Positions 1 to 5,265 of a stretch of 5,441 nt of DNA are shown here, piece after piece. The position numbers and the translations under genes are program-made. The stretch covers positions 1-5,441 of the forward strand of contig NZ_PTQZ01000121.1 in the NCBI RefSeq assembly GCF_002943415.1, written 5' to 3'. Position 1 is the stretch's first letter; each line of letters starts with the position of its first letter. The DNA comes from Amnimonas aquatica (lineage in GTDB: Bacteria; Pseudomonadota; Gammaproteobacteria; Pseudomonadales; Moraxellaceae). The notes beneath the pieces were generated by a model. That model made no database searches. It was given only the letters and a program-made list of their open reading frames with translations, and was not told the DNA's origin.

Positions 1-185
1 GTGATGGTGACCGGCTTGGCCTCGATGCGGGCGGCGTGATTGAGCGTGATGCCGGTGGCGGCGAACAGCAGCAGGGAAATCAGGCAGAGCGCGGAGCTGA
101 TCCAGTGCCACTGGTGCAGGGTCTTGAGCCAGAAGGCGCGTCGCTGCGGGGCGGACTCTCGTTCCGGTCGGGTGGTGGCACTCAT
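1..185 (-). CDS. PepSY-associated TM helix protein, N-terminal part (runs off window)
   Basis: The minus strand has an open frame from ATG at 185-183 to the window edge: 61 codons with no stop, so the gene is cut by the window. The product starts with a charged, proline-rich stretch (about residues 1-17). The motif FWLKTLHQWHWISSALC (about 18-34) follows and runs into a hydrophobic helix with LLLFAATGITLNHAA (about 38-52). A tryptophan/histidine-rich entry into the first helix followed by TGxxLNH is the usual beginning of PepSY-TM membrane proteins, which often lie beside TonB-dependent siderophore receptors and are thought to act in iron or flavin reduction at the inner membrane. That role is family knowledge and cannot be tested here because the rest of the gene is missing. 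A weak GAGAG ribosome binding site lies just before the ATG. The gene is divergent from cstA. The family call is fairly sure; the function is not. Confidence 0.75.
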   Translation of the reverse strand, partial: MSATTRPERESAPQRRAFWLKTLHQWHWISSALCLISLLLFAATGITLNHAARIEAKPVTI

Positions 186-414
186 TTCGCTCTCGGGTGC
201 GCGCAGGTGGCTGTCGGCAGGAAAATGCACGTCGGCAGGGCTGGCAGGCGCCGCATTATGTCGGAAATGCAAATCAGTCGCAAATCGTGGGGTTGACCAG
301 CGTCGCAGTGCATGCTGTGTTTGTCTGTCGTCATGTTGCGCGGGCCTGACGATGTCACGCTAGGATGACCGATCCCGCCGCCGGGAAATGTGAATAAAAA
401 AAGGATTCAATTCC
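186..414. promoter_or_regulatory. Divergent intergenic region between the PepSY-TM gene and cstA
   Basis: These 229 bp must hold the promoters of both divergent genes. No strong -35/-10 pair is visible. The best plus-strand pair is TTGCGC (336-341) and TAGGAT (361-366) with a 19-bp spacer, which is weak. Two short direct repeats are present: GTCGGCAGG at 213-221 and 231-239 (18-bp period), and GCAAATC at 269-275 and 280-286 (11-bp period, one helical turn). The second has the geometry of a regulator binding site, but the regulator is unknown. Short frames on the plus strand here have no recognisable protein character. Confidence 0.5.
401..405 (+). promoter_or_regulatory. Shine-Dalgarno site fixing the GTG start of cstA
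   Basis: AAGGA, following a run of A residues, ends nine bases before GTG 415. The next in-frame start, ATG at 433, has no comparable site and would cut into the first membrane helix, so GTG 415 is preferred. Confidence 0.65.
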
Positions 415-2478
415 GTGAAAGAAAAACTCCTGATGGCCGCCGTCACCCTGGTGGCCGTTTTCTCGCTGGCCGTGCTCGGCCTGCACCGCGGTGAGAGCAT
501 CAACGCCGCCTGGCTGGTGGTGGCCTCGGTCGCCGTCTATGTCATTGCCTACCGCTACTACAGCCGCTACCTCGCCGGTCCCGTGCTGGCGCTGGATGCC
601 CGCCGCCAGACCCCGGCGCACCGGCACGCCGACGGCCTCGACTACGTGCCCACGCACCGCGTGGTGCTGTTCGGCCACCATTTCGCCGCCATCGCCGGCG
701 CCGGCCCGCTGATCGGCCCGGTGCTGGCCGCGCAGATGGGCTACCTGCCGGGCACGCTGTGGATCCTCGCCGGCGTGGTGATCGCCGGCGCCGTGCAGGA
801 CATGCTGGTGCTCACCGCCTCCACGCGCCGCGACGGCCGCTCGCTGGGCGACATGATCCGCACCGAGCTGGGGCCGTTCGCCGGCACCGTGGCCAGCATC
901 GGCATCCTCGCCATCATGATCATCCTGCTGGCAGTGCTGGCACTGGTGGTGGTGAAGGCGCTGGCGCACTCGCCCTGGGGCACGTTCACGGTGGCCGCGA
1001 CCATTCCCATCGCGGTGTTCATGGGGCTGTACCTGCGCTATCTGCGGCCGGGGCGCATCGGCGAAATGTCTCTGATCGGCCTGGTGCTGCTGTTCCTGTC
1101 GATCTGGGGCGGCGGCTGGATCGCCGAGCATGAATACTGGAAGGTGGTGTTCACGCGCACCGGCGAAGAGCTGGCGCTGGGCCTGATCGCCTACGGCGCG
1201 CTGGCGTCCATCCTGCCGGTGTGGCTGCTGCTGGCGCCGCGCGACTACCTGTCGACCTTCCTCAAGATCGGCACCATCCTGGCGCTGGCGCTGGGCATCG
1301 TGTTCGTCATGCCGGACCTGAAAATGCCGGCAGTGACCAGCTTCATAGACGGCAGCGGGCCGGTGTTCTCCGGCAGTCTGTTCCCGTTCCTGTTCATCAC
1401 CATTGCCTGCGGCGCGGTGTCCGGCTTCCACGCGCTGGTGTCGTCGGGCACCACGCCGAAGCTGCTCGACAACGAGGAGGATGCCCGCGTGATCGGCTAC
1501 GGCGCCATGCTCATGGAGTCGTTCGTGGCCATCATGGCGCTGATCGCGGCCTGCGTGCTCGACCCGGGCCTGTACTTCGCCCTGAACTCGCCGCCGGCGC
1601 TGATCGGCAAGACCGTGGAGGAGGCCGCCTCGGTGATCAGCCAGTGGGGCTTCGTGATCACGCCCGAGCTGCTGGCGCAGACCGCGAAGGACATCGGCGA
1701 GGAAAGCATACTGTCGCGTGCCGGCGGCGCGCCGACGCTGGCGGTGGGCATGGCGTTCATCCTGTCGTCGGTCATGGGCGGCAGCGCGCTGATGGCGTTC
1801 TGGTACCACTTCGCCATCCTGTTCGAGGCGCTGTTCATCCTCACCACGATCGATGCCGGCACCCGCGTCGGCCGCTTCATGATCCAGGACCTGTTCGGCA
1901 GCCTGTACGCGCCGTTCCGCGACACCGAGCGCTGGTGGCCGAACGTGGTCGCCACCGGCCTGTGCGTGACCGGCTGGGGCTGGTTCCTGTACCAGGGCGT
2001 GATCGATCCGCTGGGCGGCATCAACACGCTGTGGCCGCTGTTCGGCATCGCCAACCAGATGCTGGCGGCCATCGCCCTGCTGCTGGTGGGCACGCTGCTG
2101 GTGAAGCGCCAGCAGCTGCGCCAGGCCTGGGTCGCGCTGCTGCCGGCGAGCTGGATCCTGGTGGTGACGCTGACCGCGAGCTGGCAGAAGCTGTTCCACG
2201 AGAACCCGCGCATCGGCTTCCTCGCCCACGCCGACCTGTTCAGCGAGGCCGCCGCGCGCGGCGAAGTGCTGGCGCCGGCGAAGAGCCTGGCGCAGATGCA
2301 GCAGGTGATCTTCAACGATCGCCTCGACGCCGCCCTGTGCGCGCTGTTCGCCGGCGTGGTGCTGGTCATGCTGTTCGCCAGCCTGCGCGCCATGCGCGCG
2401 GCCATCCGCAGCGGCCGCGTGGAGAGCACGGAAACGCCGGTGGTGCTGGTGCCCGTTTCCGGGGAGCCCGTGCGATGA
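415..2478 (+). CDS. cstA: CstA family carbon-starvation / pyruvate transporter
   Basis: A 687-residue polytopic inner-membrane protein, close to the usual length of about 690-700. Family hallmarks are clear: GHHFAAIAGAGPLIGP (87-102), followed by a helix ending in GAVQDM (125-130) and TRRDGRSLGDM (137-147); CGAVSGFHALVSSGTTPK (332-349); FEALFILTTIDAGTRVGRF (470-488); and TLWPLFGIANQMLAAIAL (538-555). Many hydrophobic segments run from residue 5 to about 657, and the tail is short and soluble. In E. coli, CstA is induced by carbon starvation and imports pyruvate and probably peptides; which substrate applies here is inferred. The start is GTG, chosen for its Shine-Dalgarno site. The stop overlaps the ybdD start by four bases (ATGA), so the two are translationally coupled. 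Codons are strongly GC-ending, as expected of a native chromosomal gene. The long open frame on the opposite strand (355-2229) is a by-product of this bias. Confidence 0.96.
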   Translation: MKEKLLMAAVTLVAVFSLAVLGLHRGESINAAWLVVASVAVYVIAYRYYSRYLAGPVLALDARRQTPAHRHADGLDYVPTHRVVLFGHHFAAIAGAGPLIGPVLAAQMGYLPGTLWILAGVVIAGAVQDMLVLTASTRRDGRSLGDMIRTELGPFAGTVASIGILAIMIILLAVLALVVVKALAHSPWGTFTVAATIPIAVFMGLYLRYLRPGRIGEMSLIGLVLLFLSIWGGGWIAEHEYWKVVFTRTGEELALGLIAYGALASILPVWLLLAPRDYLSTFLKIGTILALALGIVFVMPDLKMPAVTSFIDGSGPVFSGSLFPFLFITIACGAVSGFHALVSSGTTPKLLDNEEDARVIGYGAMLMESFVAIMALIAACVLDPGLYFALNSPPALIGKTVEEAASVISQWGFVITPELLAQTAKDIGEESILSRAGGAPTLAVGMAFILSSVMGGSALMAFWYHFAILFEALFILTTIDAGTRVGRFMIQDLFGSLYAPFRDTERWWPNVVATGLCVTGWGWFLYQGVIDPLGGINTLWPLFGIANQMLAAIALLLVGTLLVKRQQLRQAWVALLPASWILVVTLTASWQKLFHENPRIGFLAHADLFSEAAARGEVLAPAKSLAQMQQVIFNDRLDAALCALFAGVVLVMLFASLRAMRAAIRSGRVESTETPVVLVPVSGEPVR

Positions 2479-2672
2479 GCCGGCTGGCCGGCACCTGGCA
2501 GTGCTGCCGCCACTTCATGGGCATGCTGGTGGGCGTGCCCGATTACGACGCCTACCTGGCGCACATGCGCGAGAAGCACCCGGAGCACCCGGCCATGACG
2601 CGGGAGCAGTTCGTGCGCTCGCGCATGGAGGCGCGGCTGGGGGCGCGGACGGTGGGCAAGTGTCCTTGCTGA
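2475..2672 (+). CDS. ybdD: YbdD/YjiX family small protein (cstA partner)
   Basis: A 65-residue protein whose ATG overlaps the cstA stop (ATGA, 2475-2478). The sequence fits the YbdD/YjiX (Sel_put, DUF466) family: an N-terminal W8 with C10/C11, then MGMLVGVPDYDAYLAHM (15-31), the charged patch KHPEHP (34-39), the segment MTREQFVRSRMEARLG (41-56), and a cysteine-containing end CPC (63-65). In enterobacteria the homologues lie directly downstream of cstA and btsT and are thought to be needed for or to modulate transport by those carriers; here the coupling points to the same partnership. No membrane segment is evident, so it is probably cytoplasmic or associated with CstA at the membrane. It is the last gene of the operon. 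The family call is secure from sequence and context; the molecular mechanism is not known to me. Confidence 0.92.
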   Translation: MSRLAGTWQCCRHFMGMLVGVPDYDAYLAHMREKHPEHPAMTREQFVRSRMEARLGARTVGKCPC

Positions 2673-2679
2673 GTTCCCG

Positions 2680-2748
2680 CCTGTGTGCGGCTCATGGGGC
2701 GGAAAACACGCTGCGCTACAGTTTTCCACCCCATGAGCCGCACACAGG
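2680..2748. repeat. Long inverted repeat (28-bp arms) between ybdD and intI
   Basis: The arms at 2680-2707 and 2721-2748 are reverse complements at 27 of 28 positions, around a 13-base loop (2708-2720). The left arm begins CCTGTGTGCGGCTCATGGGG. The single mismatch is C2700 against A2728: it is a C-A mismatch in a plus-strand RNA but a G-U wobble in a minus-strand RNA. The element starts eight bases after the ybdD stop and ends 45 bases beyond the intI stop, in the gap between convergent genes. No T-run follows either arm, so it is not a classical intrinsic terminator, though it may still block or stabilise both 3' ends. The outer ends lack the RYYYAAC/GTTRRRY boxes of an attC site. Confidence 0.9.
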
Positions 2749-2793
2749 CTGACACAGCGATGGATGCAGGCCCTTCAGTCGGGGGTGCGGGGT

Positions 2794-3774
2794 TCAGCGG
2801 TCTAGGGGGCTGATGACGCCGCGGCCGCCCTGGTTGAGCACGTGGGTGTAGATCATGGTGGTGGTGACATCGGCGTGGCCCAGCAGTTCCTGCACGGTGC
2901 GGATGTCGTAGCCGCCCATGAGCAGGTGGGTGGCGAAGCTGTGGCGCAGGGTGTGGGTGGTGGCGGGCTTGACGATGCCGGCTGCCTGCACGGCATGGCG
3001 GATGGCGCGCTGCAGGCTTTGCGGATAAATGTGGTGTCTGCGGACAATGCCGCTGACCGGGTCGCTCGAATGCTGCCCGGCGGGGAAAAGCCAGAACCAG
3101 CTCCAGCTCGTGGCGGCGCGCGGGTATTTGCGCGCCAGTGCATCGGGCATGAACACGCCAGGGGCTTTCGCCCGGCGGTCGGCATTATGCAATTCACGAG
3201 CTTGCGCGCACTGCAACTGCAGGTCGGGAGTCAGGCTGGCGGGCAGCATGGTGACCCGATCCTTGCCGCCCTTGCCTGAGCGGATGGTGATTTCGCGCTG
3301 GCCGAAATCGATATCCTTGATACGCAGCTGGCAACACTCCATGAGACGCATGCCGGTGCCGTAGATCAGCCGGGCCATGAGTCCGTGCGTGCCGCTCATG
3401 CGGCCAAGCAGGTTGCTGGTTTCTTCGCGGGTCAGCACTACCGGGCGCCTTTCCCGGGGTTTCGCGCGGGTCAGGTTCTCCAGCCAGGGCAGGTCCTGAG
3501 CGAGCACTTCCCGGTACAGGAAAAGCAGTGCGGCCAGTGCCTGATTCTGTGTCGAAGCCGAAACCTGCCGTTCAGTCGCCAGCGCGGACAGGAATGACTC
3601 GACTTCGGGCGCGCCCAGCTCACGCGGATGACGCTTGCCGTGAAACAACACATAACGTCTGGCCCAGTGCACATAGGCCTGTTCGGTACGGCGGCTGTAG
3701 TGGCGCAGACGTATGGCAGCACGAATCTGATCCAGCAGCTTGGGCGCTTGCCCGTGTTTGTTATTAGGTGGCAT
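2794..3774 (-). CDS. intI: Integron integrase IntI, 5' end displaced by an IS
   Basis: From ATG 3774-3772 the product has 326 residues; IntI1 has 337. The N-terminal SAM-like domain ([25 protein letters not shown], about 13-37) is typical. The catalytic tyrosine-recombinase residues are all present: R143 (GTGMRLME), K168 or K171 (SGKGGKDR), H274 and R277 (HTLRHSF), H300 (LLGH) and Y309 (TTMIYTH). The extra helix that separates IntI from XerC/D is present at about 212-232 ([19 protein letters not shown]). IntI captures and excises gene cassettes by attI x attC recombination. The frame stays open upstream for 46 codons into the IS, but these residues (to ATG 3912) come from IS antisense sequence. 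The native start was most likely ATG 4993, now beyond the IS, giving MSGNMPPNN. The coding body is intact; expression is doubtful because the native ribosome binding site and promoter are about 1.2 kb away. GGGGAA just inside the IS is only a poor substitute Shine-Dalgarno site. Confidence 0.93.
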   Translation of the reverse strand: MPPNNKHGQAPKLLDQIRAAIRLRHYSRRTEQAYVHWARRYVLFHGKRHPRELGAPEVESFLSALATERQVSASTQNQALAALLFLYREVLAQDLPWLENLTRAKPRERRPVVLTREETSNLLGRMSGTHGLMARLIYGTGMRLMECCQLRIKDIDFGQREITIRSGKGGKDRVTMLPASLTPDLQLQCAQARELHNADRRAKAPGVFMPDALARKYPRAATSWSWFWLFPAGQHSSDPVSGIVRRHHIYPQSLQRAIRHAVQAAGIVKPATTHTLRHSFATHLLMGGYDIRTVQELLGHADVTTTMIYTHVLNQGGRGVISPLDR

Positions 3775-3775
3775 A
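3772..3775. repeat. Target-site duplication CATA, left copy
   Basis: CATA directly abuts the outer end of the left terminal repeat of the IS and is repeated at 4979-4982 beyond the right end. A 4-bp duplication is within the 3-5 bp range of the IS3 family. On the minus strand it contains the ATG now heading the intI coding body. Confidence 0.75.
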
Positions 3776-3817
3776 CGACGTTTCCCCGTATTTGAGTAGC
3801 ACGAAGCTTTGGAGTCC
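3776..3817 (+). repeat. Left terminal inverted repeat (IRL) of the IS
   Basis: It begins CGACGTTTCCCCG. Aligned with the reverse complement of the right end (one gap) it matches at about 33 of 42 positions, including the blocks CGACGTT, CCCCG, AGTAGCAC, GCTTT and GAGTCC. Confidence 0.85.
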
Positions 3818-3841
3818 AATCCCACCCTGAGGAGATTGGAC
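3814..3841 (+). promoter_or_regulatory. Hairpin around the orfA Shine-Dalgarno site
   Basis: GTCCAATC (3814-3821) and GATTGGAC (3834-3841) form a perfect 8-bp stem. The 12-base loop holds most of the Shine-Dalgarno sequence GAGGAG (3829-3834), and the stem ends at the base before the orfA ATG (3842). The left arm overlaps the inner end of IRL. In several IS families such a hairpin limits translation from transcripts entering from outside; that role is inferred here. Confidence 0.65.
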
Positions 3842-4105
3842 ATGAAGAAGCGTTTCACCGAAGAGCAGATCATTGGATTCCTGCGAGAAGCCGAGGCCGG
3901 GTTGCCGATCAAGGAGCTGTGTCGCCAGCACGGCTTCTCCGAGGCCAGCTACTACCTTTGGCGCAGCAAGTTCGGTGGCATGAGCGTCTCCGACGCCAAG
4001 CGACTGAAGGAGCTGGAGGCCGAGAACGCCCGCCTGAAGAAGTTGCTCGCCGAGTCGATTCTGGAAAACGAGGTCACCCGCGAGGCGCTCCGAAAAAAGT
4101 GGTGA
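3842..4105 (+). CDS. IS3-family transposase OrfA (DNA-binding part)
   Basis: An 87-residue protein starting at ATG 3842, seven bases after the Shine-Dalgarno GAGGAG (3829-3834). An upstream in-frame TTG at 3809 lies inside the terminal repeat and is rejected. Residues 1-55 form the helix-turn-helix typical of IS3 OrfA ([18 protein letters not shown], then [18 protein letters not shown]). They are followed by [21 protein letters not shown] and a leucine-zipper helix to about residue 80, used for multimerisation. OrfA binds the terminal repeats and, made alone, usually regulates transposition. Its last codons contain the A_AAA_AAG slip site (4093-4099), where a fraction of ribosomes move back one base and continue into orfB. 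The stop is at 4103-4105. All parts look intact. Confidence 0.95.
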   Translation: MKKRFTEEQIIGFLREAEAGLPIKELCRQHGFSEASYYLWRSKFGGMSVSDAKRLKELEAENARLKKLLAESILENEVTREALRKKW

Positions 4106-4134
4106 GCGCACCAGATCGTCGTGTTCTGGTGCGC
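4093..4134 (+). promoter_or_regulatory. Programmed -1 ribosomal frameshift signal (slip site plus stem-loop)
   Basis: The heptamer A_AAA_AAG lies at 4093-4099, in phase with the orfA codons CGA AAA AAG. After a six-base spacer, GCGCACCAG (4106-4114) and CTGGTGCGC (4126-4134) form a perfect 9-bp stem with an 11-base loop. This is the standard geometry for stimulating -1 slippage, and the orfB frame is exactly -1 from orfA. The OrfAB fusion would therefore be translated from 3842-4099 and then 4099-4962. Confidence 0.9.
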
Positions 4135-4962
4135 GGCATGATCAGCGCCGGCTTGAGCGAGCGCCATGCCCTGCGGGTGATCGGCATGAGCGCCAGCGCC
4201 TTCCGCTACCAGCCCGCGCCAGATCAGAACGAGGCCTTGCGAGCACGGATCATCGCGCTGGCGCAGCGCCATCGCCGCTACGGCTCCTCGATGATCCACC
4301 TGAAGCTGCGGCAGGCTGGCCTGAGGGTTAATCACAAGCGCGTCGAGCGGCTGTATGCCGAAGAGAAGCTGCAGGTGCGCCGTCGCAAGCGCAAGAAGGT
4401 GCCGGTATCAGACCGTCAGCCCTTGATACGGCCGCTATCGGCCAATCAGGTCTGGTCGATGGACTTCGTGTTTGATCGCACGGCCGAAGGCCGAGCGATC
4501 AAGAGCCTGACCGTGGTCGATGACGCCACCCATGAGTCGGTGGCCGTCGTGCCGGAGCGTGCGATCGGTGGGCATATGCTGACGCGAATCCTGGATCGAA
4601 TCGGCCAGCAGCGGGGCCTGCCAAAGGCGATCCGCACCGACAATGGCAAGGAGTTCTGCGGCCGGGCGATGCTGACCTGGGCGCATGAGCGCGGTGTGAA
4701 GCTGTTCCTGATCGAGCCGGGCAAGCCGAATCAGAATGCGTACATCGAATCGTTCAACGGGCGCTTCCGGGACGAGTGCCTGAACGAACACTGGTTCACC
4801 AGTCTGGCCCACGCCAAGGTGGTGATCGAGGCCTGGCGGCGGGAATACAACGAGGAGCGACCGAAGAAATCACTGGGCGGGCTGACGCCCGCAGCCTATG
4901 CCAGGCAACTGGCCGGAAAAGCCGTTACAGTTACCCCGGACTCTAAAGCCGGGTGCTACTGA
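4099..4962 (+). CDS. IS3-family transposase OrfB (DDE catalytic part)
   Basis: The 287 residues translated after the -1 slip begin VVSAPDRR. A separate start at GTG 4099/4102 or ATG 4138 is possible but less likely to matter than the OrfAB fusion. An HTH_21-like segment (about 15-70, with [13 protein letters not shown]) precedes the integrase core. The catalytic triad is D122 (VWSMDF), D181 (RTDNGKEF) and E217 ([14 protein letters not shown]), with 35 residues between D181 and E217, the DD(35)E spacing of the IS3 family. The end of the core has [20 protein letters not shown] (249-268), also typical. OrfAB cuts and joins the IS ends through a circular intermediate; this is family knowledge. 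The stop at 4960-4962 lies inside the right terminal repeat. No frameshift or internal stop is seen. Confidence 0.95.
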   Translation: MVSAPDRRVLVRGMISAGLSERHALRVIGMSASAFRYQPAPDQNEALRARIIALAQRHRRYGSSMIHLKLRQAGLRVNHKRVERLYAEEKLQVRRRKRKKVPVSDRQPLIRPLSANQVWSMDFVFDRTAEGRAIKSLTVVDDATHESVAVVPERAIGGHMLTRILDRIGQQRGLPKAIRTDNGKEFCGRAMLTWAHERGVKLFLIEPGKPNQNAYIESFNGRFRDECLNEHWFTSLAHAKVVIEAWRREYNEERPKKSLGGLTPAAYARQLAGKAVTVTPDSKAGCY

Positions 4963-4978
4963 AACCGGGGGAACGTCG
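4938..4978 (-). repeat. Right terminal inverted repeat (IRR) of the IS
   Basis: It starts GGACTCTAAAGC and ends GGGGGAACGTCG, mirroring IRL. It includes the last eight codons and stop of orfB. Confidence 0.85.
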
Positions 4979-4982
4979 CATA
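4979..4982. repeat. Target-site duplication CATA, right copy
   Basis: It directly abuts the outer end of IRR and matches 3772-3775. It holds the ATG that was codon 5 of the undisrupted intI. Confidence 0.75.
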
Positions 4983-4993
4983 TTGCCTGACAT
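4979..4993 (-). pseudogene. intI: Detached first five codons of intI
   Basis: The minus strand reads ATG TCA GGC AAT ATG from 4993 to 4979. Removing the IS and one CATA joins this in frame to CCA CCT AAT AAC, giving a 330-residue IntI starting MSGNMPPNN. A good Shine-Dalgarno AAGGAG (minus strand, 5004-5009) stands ten bases before ATG 4993, while none stands before ATG 3774. This makes 4993 the likely native start. Ribosomes starting here now read into the right end of the IS. Confidence 0.8.
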
Positions 4994-5003
4994 GACGTCC
5001 ACG

Positions 5004-5009
5004 CTCCTT
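5004..5009 (-). promoter_or_regulatory. Native intI ribosome binding site, now orphaned
   Basis: AAGGAG on the minus strand, ten bases upstream of ATG 4993. It is cut off from the intI body by the IS. Confidence 0.7.
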
Positions 5010-5060
5010 GTGGTTGCCTGCATACAAGGCTAGACCCGGCGGAGCGGTTTCGCGAGGTCG

Positions 5061-5222
5061 TTCTTACATGGCACGTCGTGCCGAATAAGAAGGCTCCAGG
5101 GAACAGAGCAGCGTTTTATATGGCAGGGAGTGCTATGTTGGCTTTTCAGAATTCCTTTCCTGTCAAAGACTTGCTGCGCCGCCGGATTTTTTACATGGCA
5201 GGTGCTCGTTTTTACACGGCAG
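5061..5222 (+). repeat. Four direct repeats of a TTTTTACATGGCAG-like motif, putative IntI binding sites
   Basis: The copies are at 5061-5074 (TTCTTACATGGCAC), 5114-5126 (TTTTATATGGCAG), 5188-5201 (TTTTTACATGGCAG) and 5209-5222 (TTTTTACACGGCAG). The last two start exactly 21 bp apart. All share the plus-strand direction and point at the crossover site. attI1 of class 1 integrons carries direct-repeat integrase binding sites (DR1, DR2) upstream of its core; this array occupies the same place, with more copies. The sequence match is seen; integrase binding is inferred. Confidence 0.65.
5131..5139 (+). promoter_or_regulatory. Possible extended -10 of a cassette promoter
   Basis: TGCTATGTT has the extended -10 form TGnTATnnT, about 100 bp before the crossover and directed at the cassettes. 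No matching -35 lies at the right distance, so this is only a candidate for Pc. Confidence 0.25.
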
Positions 5223-5247
5223 CTTTGCCATCCAATTTAAGTTAGGC
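5188..5247 (+). other. attI: Putative attI recombination site with GTTAGGC crossover box
   Basis: GTTAGGC at 5241-5247 fits the GTTRRRY core, where IntI exchanges strands between G and TT. It lies 248 bp upstream of the inferred native intI start, with no gene between, and the first cassette gene starts 18 bp beyond it. Before it, GCCATCCAATTTAA gives a degenerate left half-site resembling the attI1 layout. No RYYYAAC box or folded attC lies upstream, so this is attI and not the end of an earlier cassette. The exact left limit is uncertain. Confidence 0.72.
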
Positions 5248-5252
5248 AACAC

Positions 5253-5259
5253 AAGGGAG
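5253..5259 (+). promoter_or_regulatory. Shine-Dalgarno site of the tspO-like gene
   Basis: AAGGGAG ends six bases before GTG 5266. It lies inside the cassette, just after the GTTAGGC crossover, so it travels with the gene. Confidence 0.7.
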
Positions 5260-5265
5260 TGAATC

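Larger units (their letters stand above)
3776..4978 (+). mobile_element. IS3-family insertion sequence, complete
   Basis: A 1203-bp element bounded by imperfect inverted repeats (3776-3817 and 4938-4978) and flanked by CATA duplications. It carries overlapping orfA and orfB in the arrangement of the IS3 family, with a -1 frameshift signal at 4093-4134 that yields the OrfAB transposase. The DDE triad and both ends look intact, so the copy is probably functional. The OrfA sequence and the 4-bp duplication suggest the IS407/IS51 branch, but I cannot settle the subgroup. It lies antisense to intI, at that gene's fifth codon. The tips read CGACGTT, not the TG...CA usual in IS3 elements. An alternative boundary at TTCCCC/GGGGAA with a 3-bp CGT duplication is possible, but it would leave the matching CGACG/CGTCG outside the element unexplained. 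Confidence 0.92.

Noticed and set aside
36..363. Two overlapping plus-strand frames across the PepSY-TM gene start and the intergenic region
   Set aside because: They are antisense to the conserved PepSY-TM N-terminus, have no plausible ribosome binding site and no protein family character.
389..405. A CRP/Clp-type site before cstA (TGTGA at 389-393)
   Set aside because: No matching TCACA half lies at the right spacing, and the motif overlaps the ribosome binding site region.
355..2229. A 624-codon open frame on the minus strand opposite cstA
   Set aside because: It is antisense to a certain membrane protein gene. Its product is a low-complexity mix of His, Gln, Arg, Ala and Asp with no domain, the usual shadow of GC-rich third positions.
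1497..2729. A second long minus-strand frame opposite cstA/ybdD
   Set aside because: It overlaps the frame above and cstA, has no recognisable domain, and its start falls in the inverted repeat.
2680..2748. The inverted repeat as an attC site
   Set aside because: Its outer ends lack RYYYAAC and GTTRRRY, the arms are almost perfectly paired where attC has extrahelical bases, and it lies beyond the 3' end of intI, not in the cassette array.
5018..5033. A LexA-like box, CTGCATACAAGGCTAG
   Set aside because: The right half is TAG, not CAG, and the centre lacks the AT-rich alternation, so it does not meet the SOS-box pattern.
5138..5166. A perfect TTGACA on the minus strand (5166-5161) as the intI -35 box
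   Set aside because: No acceptable -10 hexamer lies at 15-19 bp, so a promoter cannot be supported, although the intI promoter should lie in this region.
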